Shown: positions 28,363 to 36,884, counted from the stretch's first letter. The stretch is 64,000 nt of DNA from JACKAN01 sp964502735 (GCA_964502735.1 CAZCYD010000009.1:1-64000), one strand, 5' to 3'. Translations and numbers: made by a program. Notes: generated from the letters alone by a model not told the origin.

Positions 28363-29379
28363 ATGACCGAACTGCAAATATTTGGCACACATGCTGAGTT
28401 TGAATCCTCTGAAATTGTTCTTATTCCCGTACGTTGGGATGTAACAACCTCCTATGGAAGAGGGACTTCTAAAGGGCCTGAAGCTATTTACCAAGCCAGT
28501 CCTCAAATTGATTTTCACGACTACGACTACGGCAATGTGGCCCAAAGAGGTATATATATGCTTCCCAATAAAAACCGAAGCTGCAGCATGGAAGACCCCT
28601 ACCCTCAAGCCGATCCTTTGGCCAAAGATGTTATCGATTATTTTCACTCAGCTGAAAACCCTGACTCTACAGCCCCTGCTAATATTTTAGAAAAACAAAA
28701 ACGCGTGAATCTACTGTGCGAGAGAATGGTCGATTCTGTCTACCAAGATGCTAAGGAGCTTTTACAAAAAGGAAAATCTGTTGGCCTTGTTGGTGGAGAT
28801 CACTCTTGTCCTCTTGGACTTATAAAGGCCCTATCAGAAGTTCATGATTCAAACTTTGGAGTTCTGCACATCGATGCCCATGCGGATCTCCGCAAAGCTT
28901 ACCAAGGATTTACTCACTCGCATGCCTCCATTATGTACAATGTTCTTCAATTGACCCATGCCCCTTCAAAACTGGTACAGGTCGGCATTCGCGACTACTG
29001 CGAAGAAGAACTGGCTCTAATTGAGTCGGACTCTCGAATTCAAACTTTTTTTGGACCACAGCTTTTTTCGGAACTTTTTAAAGGTAAAACTTGGCATATC
29101 CTTTGTGAAGAAATCATCCAACACTTGCCAGAAAAGGTTTATATATCTTTTGATATCGATGGGATGAATCCTGAATATTGCCCCAATACGGGAACACCGG
29201 TCCCAGGTGGACTTAGCTTTATGCAAGTCGAACATTTGCTGCGTGTACTAAAGGCAAGTGGTAAAAGTATAATTGGCTTTGATCTCTGCGAAGTCACGCC
29301 AGATCCCAACGATGAAAATGAATGGGACGGAAACGTGGGAGCCAGAGTTCTTTATAAACTGTGCGGAGTCATTTCATGA
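28363..29379 (+). CDS. speB: Agmatinase/arginase-family ureohydrolase
   Basis: 338-residue manganese ureohydrolase. All family metal motifs are intact: GGDHS (H147), DAHADLR (D171, H173, D175), and SFDIDGMNP with two aspartates near 257-259, followed by GTPVPGGLS. The N-terminal 110 residues are longer than in E. coli SpeB, with an extra segment around 75-112. Given speA in the same window and no arginase partner, agmatine to putrescine plus urea is the likely reaction; formimidoylglutamate or guanidine derivatives remain possible. Downstream gene overlaps by 4 bases (ATGA). Confidence 0.86.
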   Translation: MTELQIFGTHAEFESSEIVLIPVRWDVTTSYGRGTSKGPEAIYQASPQIDFHDYDYGNVAQRGIYMLPNKNRSCSMEDPYPQADPLAKDVIDYFHSAENPDSTAPANILEKQKRVNLLCERMVDSVYQDAKELLQKGKSVGLVGGDHSCPLGLIKALSEVHDSNFGVLHIDAHADLRKAYQGFTHSHASIMYNVLQLTHAPSKLVQVGIRDYCEEELALIESDSRIQTFFGPQLFSELFKGKTWHILCEEIIQHLPEKVYISFDIDGMNPEYCPNTGTPVPGGLSFMQVEHLLRVLKASGKSIIGFDLCEVTPDPNDENEWDGNVGARVLYKLCGVIS

Positions 29380-30011
29380 AAAAAATTAAATATAAACCCA
29401 TAGCTATTACATTAATACTTTTATCCAAGGGTGTTAGCCATACCATCGGTGCCGCCTTGGCACTTCTATTTATTAGCTTTAATACACATGCGGGCATTCC
29501 TGAGGCTCTGATGAATGCTGTAAATGAAATTGAAAAGCTCGACACCATGAGAATCGGCCTAGCCAAAACTATAGATCCAAAAGAAAATGTTACAAAAGAA
29601 ACATTTGTCCGCGTTTGCAAGCCCGTCGGCATGCACGCGATAGCTCTTTCTAAAGACCAGCCCTGGAAACTTAAACAAGCCAGCGACAAATACAGAAATC
29701 CCAGCAATAAACCCAATCCCCAAGAACTCAAAGCTATCAACGCCTTTAAAAATGACTCGCAGCTAACGTCCTTTTTTTGGCATCAAACAGAAGGTTCTCA
29801 AAAGGGACACTACTATTTTCGCAAAATAATAACTCAACAACAGTGCCTATCTTGTCACGGCAAAAAAAATGAACTGCCTATATTTATTAAAAATGAATAT
29901 CCACAGGATAAGGCCCATGGCTTTAACGCGGGCGATTTAAGGGGTGTTTATTCTGTATTTTTAGGCGAAACCCCAATCGCGCAAAGTAACGAGAGTTATA
30001 ATGAAAAGTAA
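29376..30011 (+). CDS. Periplasmic c-type haem protein (DUF3365/Tll0287-like)
   Basis: About 211 residues with a hydrophobic export signal in the first 40, then a helical domain and one haem c attachment site, CLSCHG, at about residue 160. The arrangement (FVRVCKPVG, then FWHQTEG and YYFRKIITQQQCLSCHG) matches the DUF3365 family, whose members act as haem-based redox or ligand sensors and sometimes stand alone. Starts at ATG 29376 within the stop of the ureohydrolase gene, with CGGAG upstream. The next gene overlaps by 11 bases. The role is not known. Confidence 0.83.
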   Translation: MKKIKYKPIAITLILLSKGVSHTIGAALALLFISFNTHAGIPEALMNAVNEIEKLDTMRIGLAKTIDPKENVTKETFVRVCKPVGMHAIALSKDQPWKLKQASDKYRNPSNKPNPQELKAINAFKNDSQLTSFFWHQTEGSQKGHYYFRKIITQQQCLSCHGKKNELPIFIKNEYPQDKAHGFNAGDLRGVYSVFLGETPIAQSNESYNEK

Positions 30012-30477
30012 TCCTCCCTGGTATAAAGACGGCTTAAAATTTGAGTGCCAGGGCTCGGGCAAATGTTGCGTTTCACATGGAGAGTACGGTTATGTGTACC
30101 TGGACCTCAACGACCGCAAAAGAATGGCTAAACATTTGGGACTCACTCTAAAAGAGTTTACTGGCAGCTACTGCTCATCTACAGAAGGATATTACCACCT
30201 TAAAATAGCCCCAGATGAAACCAACTGTATGTTTTTGGAAAATAAACAATGTGAGATTTATGAAGCTCGCCCCACCCAGTGCCGTACATGGCCGTTTTGG
30301 CCGGAAGTTTTAAATCCAAAAACATGGAAGTCTGACGTCGCAAACTTCTGTCCAGGTGTTGGCAAAGGAAGACTCTATTCTCCAACAGAAATTGAATCTA
30401 TCAGTTTGGAACAAACTCTCTCTGAGGACAAAATGGAAAGGGAGCCTCTTCCAAAGAGCCCCCCGTCTAAAAAATAA
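30001..30477 (+). CDS. YkgJ-family cysteine cluster protein
   Basis: 158-residue protein of the zinc/iron-chelating YkgJ type. The characteristic cysteines are visible: CQGSGKCC near the N-terminus, then CMFLENKQCEIYEARPTQCRTWPFWP and a final FCPG. Such proteins bind a metal or Fe-S cluster; cellular role is not established. It overlaps the DUF3365 gene by 11 bases and its stop directly abuts the stop of the convergent DksA-like gene, with no base between them and no terminator. Confidence 0.88.
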   Translation: MKSNPPWYKDGLKFECQGSGKCCVSHGEYGYVYLDLNDRKRMAKHLGLTLKEFTGSYCSSTEGYYHLKIAPDETNCMFLENKQCEIYEARPTQCRTWPFWPEVLNPKTWKSDVANFCPGVGKGRLYSPTEIESISLEQTLSEDKMEREPLPKSPPSKK

Positions 30478-30855
30478 CTACCTGGCATATCTCTTTTGCA
30501 TGGACTCTCGAATTTCTGCCCCTTCAATACTCAGGCGCGTCCACGGAATGGCCAAAAGCCTTTCCAACTCGATGGGCTCCTCTGTTTCTTCACACACACC
30601 GTAACTTCCAGTTTCAATGCGAGCCAAGGCCATTTCGATCTCAACAAGCTGCTTTCTCAATCTCTCATTCATATTCAAGAATTCTGTCTCGGCAAGAGCT
30701 CTTAAAGTTTGATCCCCTTCATCCCCACCTTTGGAGTCATCAAAATTATTGTTCAAACTTTCTTTGGCTTCTTTTATTCTATTTAAAATGTCTGCCTTAG
30801 TTCTTAATAACTTGTCCTTACATTTACTTATTAGGTCTTGACTGACTTTGTTCAT
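30478..30855 (-). CDS. DksA/TraR-family protein lacking most zinc-finger cysteines
   Basis: 125 residues of the RNA-polymerase secondary-channel regulator family. The coiled-coil tip keeps two acidic residues (D45 and D48 in DEGDQT), though the usual alanine is T. The globular part reads SYGVCEETEEPIELERLLAIPW, so of the four zinc cysteines only C88 remains; the others are T91, S109 and G112. This resembles cysteine-poor DksA2-type paralogues that work without zinc. A strong GGGAGGGGA ribosome site precedes the ATG. It is monocistronic. Confidence 0.88.
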   Translation of the reverse strand: MNKVSQDLISKCKDKLLRTKADILNRIKEAKESLNNNFDDSKGGDEGDQTLRALAETEFLNMNERLRKQLVEIEMALARIETGSYGVCEETEEPIELERLLAIPWTRLSIEGAEIRESMQKRYAR

Positions 30856-30974
30856 GAAGTTCCCCTCCCCTTAATCAGCTCTTGTAATAGTGCCAAATTG
30901 GAACTGAACTATTTACACATGCTTTCTGTTCCTTTTGCAAGAACTATTTCTTAAAAAATCTTAAATCTTATAAC

Positions 30975-31107
30975 TAGCTAACAAAATTCTTATTTTTCAA
31001 AAATCGCAGTCTCGGGAGCTACCAGAGACAGGACATTGTAGCAACAAACATGAAGCAATAAAAAGTAAATCGACATGGCGTTTCATGTTGAAACGCTGTC
31101 TTTTTTT
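30975..31107 (+). ncRNA. Candidate small RNA ending at an intrinsic terminator
   Basis: The region 30856-31183 contains no open reading frame but ends, on the plus strand, in a clean terminator with no gene upstream of it on that strand. An AT-rich stretch with TATAAC (30969-30974) could be a -10. The would-be transcript has a GTCTC/GAGAC hairpin (31009-31030) with an 11-base loop. AACATGAA (31047-31054) can pair with TTCATGTT (31082-31089) in the terminator as an alternative fold. The 5' end is a guess. I could not match it to 6S or another known RNA. Confidence 0.35.
31072..31107 (+). terminator. Intrinsic terminator, plus strand
   Basis: GACA and GCGTTTCA pair with TGAAACGC and TGTC (12 bp with a 2-base bulge, 3-base loop), followed at once by seven Ts at 31101-31107. 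On the other strand the T tract is weak and displaced, so the orientation is plus. Confidence 0.75.
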
Positions 31108-31183
31108 CATTGCTATAAAATTCTACATTACACACTTAAAACTCTCTAAATACGGGTCTCAGTAGCCTGACTCATTGAAGCAA

Positions 31184-31648
31184 CTAAAAGTTTATAACAC
31201 TCACCTTTCTCGGCCTCCACAAATTGCTATTGTGTACCCAAAACTTATTCCCGGCCGCGTCTGACACATGCATCCAACTGTCCTTCTGATTCAGGATTTT
31301 GAATGGAAAGTATTTGTCGGCACTTTGGTACGCCGCATATGGATACTTAGTGCCCGGGCCCGTGCGCAATGAAGCTTTCAAAACCTTTACCGTTGCACAC
31401 TTCATTTTTTTACTAATTGTTCTTTGCTCTGCCCAATGCTTAGAGCCATCTACGTCTTGAACCTGATACCATCCGGCCCTTTGCTCTAGAATCACCAGAG
31501 GGGTGTATTTACCTACTGTCCAACTTAAGGAGTAGTTAGCCCCCGGTCCTGAGCGTAGATAAGCTGTATCAGAACTTACACACATTGCCTGTGCATCTAG
31601 TGCTTTTAATAAAAAAAGTGATACTATCGTCATGCGCATAAATTTCAT
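31184..31648 (-). CDS. Secreted protein with two bacterial SH3 domains
   Basis: 154 residues: signal peptide (MRMTIVSLFLLKALDAQA) and two SH3b repeats of about 60 residues. Each has the hallmark LRSGPGANY/LRTGPGTKY, a W near the middle and a closing W-V/W-A strand, with a conserved cysteine starting each repeat (CVSSDTAYLRSGPG, CATVKVLKASLRTGPG). SH3b domains bind peptidoglycan peptides or mediate envelope protein contacts. Start 31648 or the ATG at 31633 are both possible; the longer open frame upstream is non-coding overlap with the exchanger gene. Confidence 0.85.
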   Translation of the reverse strand: MKFMRMTIVSLFLLKALDAQAMCVSSDTAYLRSGPGANYSLSWTVGKYTPLVILEQRAGWYQVQDVDGSKHWAEQRTISKKMKCATVKVLKASLRTGPGTKYPYAAYQSADKYFPFKILNQKDSWMHVSDAAGNKFWVHNSNLWRPRKVSVINF

Positions 31649-31670
31649 CTTAACAAAGGCTTTAACATTT

Positions 31671-32612
31671 ATGGAGTTCATTTTTCCCTCTTTTATGATC
31701 ATTGTCGGGTTTCTGATTCTTATTTTAGGCGGAGACTGGCTTATTAAAGCTGCCGTCAGTATAGCCGGCCGATTTGGAGTTAGCCCTGCGATTATAGGCC
31801 TCACTATTATTGCAGCGGGAACTTCTGCGCCCGAGTTAGTTACAAGCTTTATAGCTTCAATCAAGGGAGCTCCCGACGTTGCTATCGGAAATGTGGTGGG
31901 CTCTAACATCTTTAATATTCTCGCAATATTAGGCATTGCTTCACTTATGAAACCCAATAAGGTAGAAGCCTCTTTTGATAAAATCGAAATCCCTATGCTT
32001 ATTGCCTGCTCAGTGCTTTTTGTTTTCTTTCTGTGGGACCAGACTTATCAAAGATACGAAGGAGCCTTGAGTCTCGCTGTGCTTCTATTGATGTTTGTGA
32101 TTTCTATCTTCAGAGCCAAACAAGAAGGACTAAAAGCCGAGGAAGATTTAAAAATTCTTTCATACCCATTTCTAGATATTCTCTATCTTGTTATCGGATG
32201 TGCAGCTTTAATCGGTGGAGCCCATATAGTTCTAGAGAACGGCATAGTTATCGGAAATATCTTGGGTTTATCTGAACGAATTATTGGCATAACCATTATC
32301 TCTGCTGGCACTGGACTACCTGAACTTGTGGCCTCCACAATGGCCGCACTAAAGGGGAGAGATGACATCGCTGTTGGCAACATCATAGGTTCAAATCTTT
32401 TTAATACAATGGGAGTTGCCGGAGCCGCTAGTCTCGCCCACCCCCTACAGGCGTCCCCCGAGATCGCTAGCTTTGACAGCTTTCTAATGTTGGGAATTAC
32501 CGTCCTCCTATTTATTGTTGTGAAATTAAATAAGTTAACAATAAGTAGGACAATAGGAGGCCTTTTTCTTTTTTCTTATATAGGGTATCTCGCTTTACTT
32601 TTTTATCGATAG
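31671..32612 (+). CDS. Calcium/sodium antiporter (CaCA, YrbG type)
   Basis: 313-residue inner-membrane exchanger with ten hydrophobic segments in two inverted halves. Both alpha repeats are seen: LTIIAAGTSAPELVTSFIASIKG with GNVVGSNIFNI, and ITIISAGTGLPELVASTMAALKG with GNIIGSNLFNT; the E and the N/S residues of these bind the cations. It should export calcium using sodium or protons. The start at 31671 leaves 22 bases to the divergent SH3 gene; an earlier ATG at 31632 would overlap that gene. AAAGG lies 11 bases upstream. Confidence 0.93.
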   Translation: MEFIFPSFMIIVGFLILILGGDWLIKAAVSIAGRFGVSPAIIGLTIIAAGTSAPELVTSFIASIKGAPDVAIGNVVGSNIFNILAILGIASLMKPNKVEASFDKIEIPMLIACSVLFVFFLWDQTYQRYEGALSLAVLLLMFVISIFRAKQEGLKAEEDLKILSYPFLDILYLVIGCAALIGGAHIVLENGIVIGNILGLSERIIGITIISAGTGLPELVASTMAALKGRDDIAVGNIIGSNLFNTMGVAGAASLAHPLQASPEIASFDSFLMLGITVLLFIVVKLNKLTISRTIGGLFLFSYIGYLALLFYR

Positions 32613-32626
32613 ATTTACCAGTAGAT

Positions 32627-33133
32627 CTAATCCTCTTTAGAGGTTTTATAAGACTGTAGATCAATTATTTTTGCTGGCTCTTTTGAGACCGAGCTTTCCT
32701 GTCCCACGTCCCTAACACTATCCGAGCCTCTCCATTCTCCATTGACCTTTGTGTAGAATTTAAATGTTCCCTCTGAAATTTTTTTTGCAAAGTAGCTCTT
32801 GGTGGAAAGGATATAAAGCTTACGAGTGATAGGAAAAACTAAAGAAAGCCCGACAACATCAGTAATAAAACCCGGAGTTATCAAAAGAATCCCTCCTAAA
32901 AAAATGAGAACCCCATTTATTAAACTGTCTGCCGGCAAATGTCCCCTTGCTAAATCTTTTTGAATATTTGTCATGAGAAGCAACCCCTGACTCTTGGCCA
33001 TGAAGGCACCAAAAGCCCCAGTTAATATTACAATCAACAAAGTATCCCATGCACCAATTAGCTTTCCAACTTCAATCAACAACAAAAGCTCTATAGCTGG
33101 AACAACCGTAAATAGTAGAAAAAGTTTTCCCAT
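32627..33133 (-). CDS. fxsA: FxsA-family membrane protein
   Basis: 168 residues with four hydrophobic segments. The family pattern PAIELLLLIEVGKLIGAWDTLLIVILTGAFGA, then AKSQGL and FLGGILLITPGFITDVVGL, is clear. FxsA in E. coli lowers F-exclusion of phage T7; the normal role is unknown. The C-terminal 60 residues are charged and cytoplasmic. ATG 33133 is the family start; the frame upstream runs into the 16-bp repeat array and is not coding. GGAAGTG precedes the start. Confidence 0.9.
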   Translation of the reverse strand: MGKLFLLFTVVPAIELLLLIEVGKLIGAWDTLLIVILTGAFGAFMAKSQGLLLMTNIQKDLARGHLPADSLINGVLIFLGGILLITPGFITDVVGLSLVFPITRKLYILSTKSYFAKKISEGTFKFYTKVNGEWRGSDSVRDVGQESSVSKEPAKIIDLQSYKTSKED

Positions 33134-33170
33134 TTCACACTTCCAGATCACGTTTTTAGATCGTGTCTTA

Positions 33171-33235
33171 CATATTGCAGATCTAGCATATTGCAGATCT
33201 AGCATATTGCAGACCTAGACATATTGCAGACCTAG
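33171..33235. repeat. Tandem array of four 16-bp units
   Basis: CATATTGCAGATCTAG at 33171-33186 and 33187-33202, then CATATTGCAGACCTAG at 33203-33218 and, after one extra base, at 33220-33235. The last two share the T to C change, so the array probably grew by duplicating pairs. It lies between the fxsA start and the xthA stop, 14 bases from the latter, in what should be the fxsA leader. Confidence 0.92.
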
Positions 33236-33249
33236 ATTACAAATCAAGA

Positions 33250-34017
33250 TCACAATTCTAGATTAATTAGGATGGGACAATGATCAGAACCTTGCTGCTC
33301 GTCTAATATCCTTACATCCTGGACGCAATCAATCAGGTTTCTTGTAACACAAATATGGTCGATTCTCCAACCACGATTGGCTATTCTCGCGTTTTCCCTA
33401 TAAGACCACCACGTAAATTTATTTATCTCGTTGGGATAAAAATGTCTGTATGTGTCTATAAATCCTATATCTAGAAAGTTTCTGAACCAATTCCTCTCTT
33501 CGGGCAAAAAACCGCTGACCTTTGATAGGCGAACAGGATCGTAAACATCTTGATCCATGTAAGCAACGTTATAGTCACCCAAAACAATAAGCCTTTCTCC
33601 AGCATCAATTTTCTTTTTGAGATGCAAGGTGAACTTGTCTAAAAACTCTTGCTTATAATTATGCCTTTCTTCGCTCGATGCTCCATTTGGAAAGTAAACA
33701 TTATAAATTGTGATTCCGTCTTGCTCCGTAACAACAAATCTCCCCTCATCATCAAATTTTTTAATTTGTATGCCATGCAAAACGTCATCCGGCTGATTTC
33801 TCAAAAAAGTAGCCGTGCCAGAATACCCCTTCCTCTCCGCTGAAGAAAAGTAGCCAACTCGATTTAATGGATACAACAGATCAGATTCCAGCTGCTCAGG
33901 GTGTGCTTTTGTCTCTTGAATACACAAAACATCTGGGTCCTCTCGGTTTATAAACTCTAGAAAACCTTTTTTTGCACAAGCTCTAATTCCATTCACATTC
34001 CAAGAAACTATTTTCAT
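33250..34017 (-). CDS. xthA: Exodeoxyribonuclease III
   Basis: 255-residue AP endonuclease/3'-exonuclease of base excision repair. All family signatures are present: WNVNGIRA at the start, CIQETKA with the metal-binding glutamate, GDYNVA, a GWRIDHI segment and the closing GSDHCPI with the catalytic D and H. Normal length for XthA/ExoA. It is flanked on both sides by short tandem-repeat arrays: four 16-bp units 14 bases after its stop and six 13-bp units 25 bases before its start. Confidence 0.96.
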   Translation of the reverse strand: MKIVSWNVNGIRACAKKGFLEFINREDPDVLCIQETKAHPEQLESDLLYPLNRVGYFSSAERKGYSGTATFLRNQPDDVLHGIQIKKFDDEGRFVVTEQDGITIYNVYFPNGASSEERHNYKQEFLDKFTLHLKKKIDAGERLIVLGDYNVAYMDQDVYDPVRLSKVSGFLPEERNWFRNFLDIGFIDTYRHFYPNEINKFTWWSYRENARIANRGWRIDHICVTRNLIDCVQDVRILDEQQGSDHCPILINLEL

Positions 34018-34042
34018 ATATTCTGATCTCCATTGGGACTTA

Positions 34043-34120
34043 CTGATTACACAGTCTGATTACACAGTCTGATTGCCCCGTCTTATTATTCAGTCTCATT
34101 GTTCAGTCCGATTGCACGGT
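34043..34120. repeat. Tandem array of six degenerate 13-bp units
   Basis: Six contiguous 13-bp units starting at 34043: two identical CTGATTACACAGT, then CTGATTGCCCCGT, CTTATTATTCAGT, CTCATTGTTCAGT, CCGATTGCACGGT. The pattern C-Y-x-ATT-x-x-x-C-x-GT is kept in all. It begins 25 bases upstream of xthA, within its promoter or leader, and about 180 bases before ahpC. Confidence 0.92.
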
Positions 34121-34298
34121 TGCCCTTGATGAGCCACGTTTTTTATGGCAGAACTTTTATACCGCAGGGCTTTTGAAGCTTTTTATGGCAAACGCAAACT
34201 GACTTTCTTTCAATATAGAGTTTTTTTCGTAATGCCATTCAAAGGTCAATGGCTCTAGGAATAAAATAACATTTAGCGTTATATAAAAGGAGTGTATT

Positions 34299-34823
34299 AT
34301 GCCAATGATAGGTCAACCAGCCCCGCAGTTCAGTTGTCAGGCCGTTATGGATGGTGGAGATTTTAAAGAAATTAGTCTATCAGATTACAAAGGTAAGTGG
34401 GTTGTGCTTTTCTTCTACCCCTTAGACTTTACTTTTGTTTGCCCCACTGAACTTACTCAATTCAGAGATTTTAAAAACGAGTTTAAAGAAAATGGCGCCG
34501 AGGTCCTTGGTTGCAGTATTGACTCCGTTTTTTCTCACAAAAGGTGGATAAAAGACGATTTAGGAAATCTCGGATATCCTCTACTTGGAGATGTAACAAA
34601 GCAGATTTCTAGAGACTACGGAGTTCTTATGCAAGAAAAAGGCATAGCAACTCGTGGAACTTTTATAATTGATCCCGAAGGCACCATCCAATATATGGGT
34701 ATTCACAATTTGAATGTTGGTCGCGATGCCTCTGAGATTTTGCGAGTTTTAACAGCTCTAAAGTCCGGCGAACTCTGCGGAGCGGGGTGGAAAAAAGGAA
34801 GTCAATTTGTAAAGCCCCAATAA
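34299..34823 (+). CDS. ahpC: Typical 2-Cys peroxiredoxin (AhpC/TSA)
   Basis: 174 residues. It reduces hydrogen and alkyl peroxides. The peroxidatic cysteine is C48 in DFTFVCPTEL and the resolving cysteine is in SGELCGAGWKKG near residue 160. The conserved T and R of the active site are in place. No AhpF gene adjoins it, so the thioredoxin/TrxB system is the likely reductant (inference). AAAGGAG precedes the ATG, and a strong terminator follows the gene, so it is monocistronic. Confidence 0.95.
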   Translation: MPMIGQPAPQFSCQAVMDGGDFKEISLSDYKGKWVVLFFYPLDFTFVCPTELTQFRDFKNEFKENGAEVLGCSIDSVFSHKRWIKDDLGNLGYPLLGDVTKQISRDYGVLMQEKGIATRGTFIIDPEGTIQYMGIHNLNVGRDASEILRVLTALKSGELCGAGWKKGSQFVKPQ

Positions 34824-34843
34824 AAATTTAAAAACATTTTCTT

Positions 34844-34878
34844 AAAAAAAGCCCAGCCTTAGGTCTGGGCTTTTTTTA
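34844..34878 (+). terminator. Intrinsic terminator of ahpC
   Basis: A-run, then GCCCAG (34851-34856) pairing with CTGGGC (34865-34870), extended by CC/GG inside, followed by eight Ts. The flanking A and T runs make it symmetrical, so it could work from either side, but only ahpC reads into it. Confidence 0.92.
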
Positions 34879-34918
34879 TAAAGTTTTAACATCTACCAGC
34901 CGAACTTATATCTAAGTT

Positions 34919-36793
34919 ATGAGTAAAGCTAAAGTTTTTTATCTCAATCCCAATTTATCACACCCACAGCATTCTAATTCTGATAGTAAAGCCAAAGATC
35001 TGTATTCTAATTTTGATCAATTGGATGGAAACCACCCCTGGCAAACATATGTGCCAGAGGGTTTCATTCTCTATTCTGTTCGTGAGTTGAAAAAAGGGAA
35101 AATTGCTTATTTTAATTTTAAATTAGCAAAAGAAATGGGACTGTTGGATGTTAATCATCCCGAAGTTCTAAATCCTGATTTAGAAAAGAAAATACTCAAA
35201 ACTTTTAACTTAAGAATTATCAATGAATACGACGTTGAAAATAAAAAAAAATATCCAGCTAACACAATCAAAACACACAAGTACATGGCAACACGCTACT
35301 TACAACTCCAACATCCAAATAAGAAGGGTGAAACATCTGGGGATGGTAGATGTATCTGGAATGGAGTCGTCACACATAAGGGTGAAACATGGGATGTCTC
35401 TAGTCGGGGCACTGGAGTCACTGCACTTGCTCCAGGAGTAGTTTTCGCAGGAAAACCTCTACAATCTGGCAACATCGACCACGGTTATGGCTGTGGACTC
35501 GCCGAAATTGATGAATTGTATTCAGCGACAATAATGGCTGAAATTCTACATCTTAGAGGAATAGAAACTGAACGCATTTTAGCCACGATAGATCTTGGTG
35601 GAAATGTGGGAATTGGAGTGAGAGCTGGAAAAAATTTACTGAGGCCTGCACATTTATTTATGTACTTAAAACAAAATAATTATGCCGCCCTTAAAAGGGC
35701 CACTGACTACCTAATAGACAGGCAAGTGAGCAATAAAGTTTGGAAAATCCAGGCTTCGTCTAAAAGTAAGTACTCTGAAATGCTAAAAGAACTCGTGAAC
35801 TCATTTGCAAAATTTGTCGCACAGCTTGAAAGAGAGTATATTTTTACCTGGCTAGACTGGGATGGCGATAATGTCCTCGCCAATGCAGGTATAATCGACT
35901 ACGGAAGCATACGCCAGTTTGGCCTAAGACATGATCAATATCGATACGACGACGTCGAGAGACTCTCAACAAATTTAAATGAACAAAGTCAAAAAGCGAA
36001 ACTCATCATCCAAGTCTTTATACAACTGGTAGATTTTCTAGAAAGTAAAAACAAAAAAAACCTAAAGTTTTTTAATAATCATCCCTTTCTTAAAGAATTT
36101 GAGAATATTTACGAAAAGGAAAAACATATAGTTTTCCTGAAACAACTAGGGTTTAAACCCCGAGAAATTAAGAAAATCTATCCCGATAAAATCGATTGTG
36201 TCATAAAGTTTATGACTATATTTGAAAAACTTGAAGGCCTTAAAACAAAGGGGAAAACTGAAAAAGTTGCAGATGGGGTGAACCGCCCAGCTATTCTAAA
36301 CATGAAGAAATACACTCAATTTGTTCTTAAACAATTAAACTCCAATTTTTGGAACCCCATAGATCCCACCGATGTTTTCTTCGCCATAGTCTCAGAATCT
36401 GCAGCCGCCAAAGACAAAAAACCGAACTTGCAACTTTTGGAAAGCCTATCCCGCTCTATTGAGGCCTTCAAAGACCTCATATTGAGTATCTCAACCCCCA
36501 AGAACTTGGAGCTTCTAAACTCTAGTTTGTATGCCCGCATCAAGATAAACAACCAAGTTAACAAAGTGACTGGAAACGCACTTCTGCACATTGTAGATGA
36601 AATAATTACTCAACGAAAAAGAGGACTGGCTCACAGCGAAATACAAAAAGTTATTGATAATTTTATTTGTAGCCAAATCCCGTTTAATTACAGTTCTGGC
36701 CCATTAAAAAAGAAGAATCTGAGTAAAAAACAGTCAAAGTCCCTTATGCACACCATCCAAAACCTTGTCCTTGAATACGAAGAAGATATCTAG
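34919..36793 (+). CDS. Divergent SelO/YdiU-like protein (pseudokinase-fold AMPylase relative)
   Basis: 624 residues. The first half follows the SelO order: GDGR (141-144), a GxV....GxxWD stretch, RGTGVT (163-168) where SelO has KGxGPT, E208 in SATIMAEILHLRGIET matching the helix glutamate, R242 in LLRPAHLF matching the SHxR arginine, and DGDN (315-318) followed ten residues later by IDYG (326-329). That is the same spacing as in the SelO NTDN and IDYG motifs. So the catalytic D and metal-binding N and D are kept, but the ATP-binding lysine appears as R163. The C-terminal 280 residues are unlike SelO and unrecognised. It is monocistronic, after the ahpC terminator. SelO proteins transfer AMP to proteins; activity here is inference. 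Confidence 0.68.
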   Translation: MSKAKVFYLNPNLSHPQHSNSDSKAKDLYSNFDQLDGNHPWQTYVPEGFILYSVRELKKGKIAYFNFKLAKEMGLLDVNHPEVLNPDLEKKILKTFNLRIINEYDVENKKKYPANTIKTHKYMATRYLQLQHPNKKGETSGDGRCIWNGVVTHKGETWDVSSRGTGVTALAPGVVFAGKPLQSGNIDHGYGCGLAEIDELYSATIMAEILHLRGIETERILATIDLGGNVGIGVRAGKNLLRPAHLFMYLKQNNYAALKRATDYLIDRQVSNKVWKIQASSKSKYSEMLKELVNSFAKFVAQLEREYIFTWLDWDGDNVLANAGIIDYGSIRQFGLRHDQYRYDDVERLSTNLNEQSQKAKLIIQVFIQLVDFLESKNKKNLKFFNNHPFLKEFENIYEKEKHIVFLKQLGFKPREIKKIYPDKIDCVIKFMTIFEKLEGLKTKGKTEKVADGVNRPAILNMKKYTQFVLKQLNSNFWNPIDPTDVFFAIVSESAAAKDKKPNLQLLESLSRSIEAFKDLILSISTPKNLELLNSSLYARIKINNQVNKVTGNALLHIVDEIITQRKRGLAHSEIQKVIDNFICSQIPFNYSSGPLKKKNLSKKQSKSLMHTIQNLVLEYEEDI

Positions 36794-36884
36794 AACCTTC
36801 TCTTTCTTACCTCATTTGATTTCACAATATAACCAATGTAAATTGGAGCAGTAAATTAGGGCTACAATATAATAGGAGATGATT

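Noticed and set aside
31649..31957. N-terminal extension of the SH3 protein over the exchanger gene
   Set aside because: The signal peptide begins at 31648 or later, and the upstream frame is the antisense of a conserved antiporter repeat.
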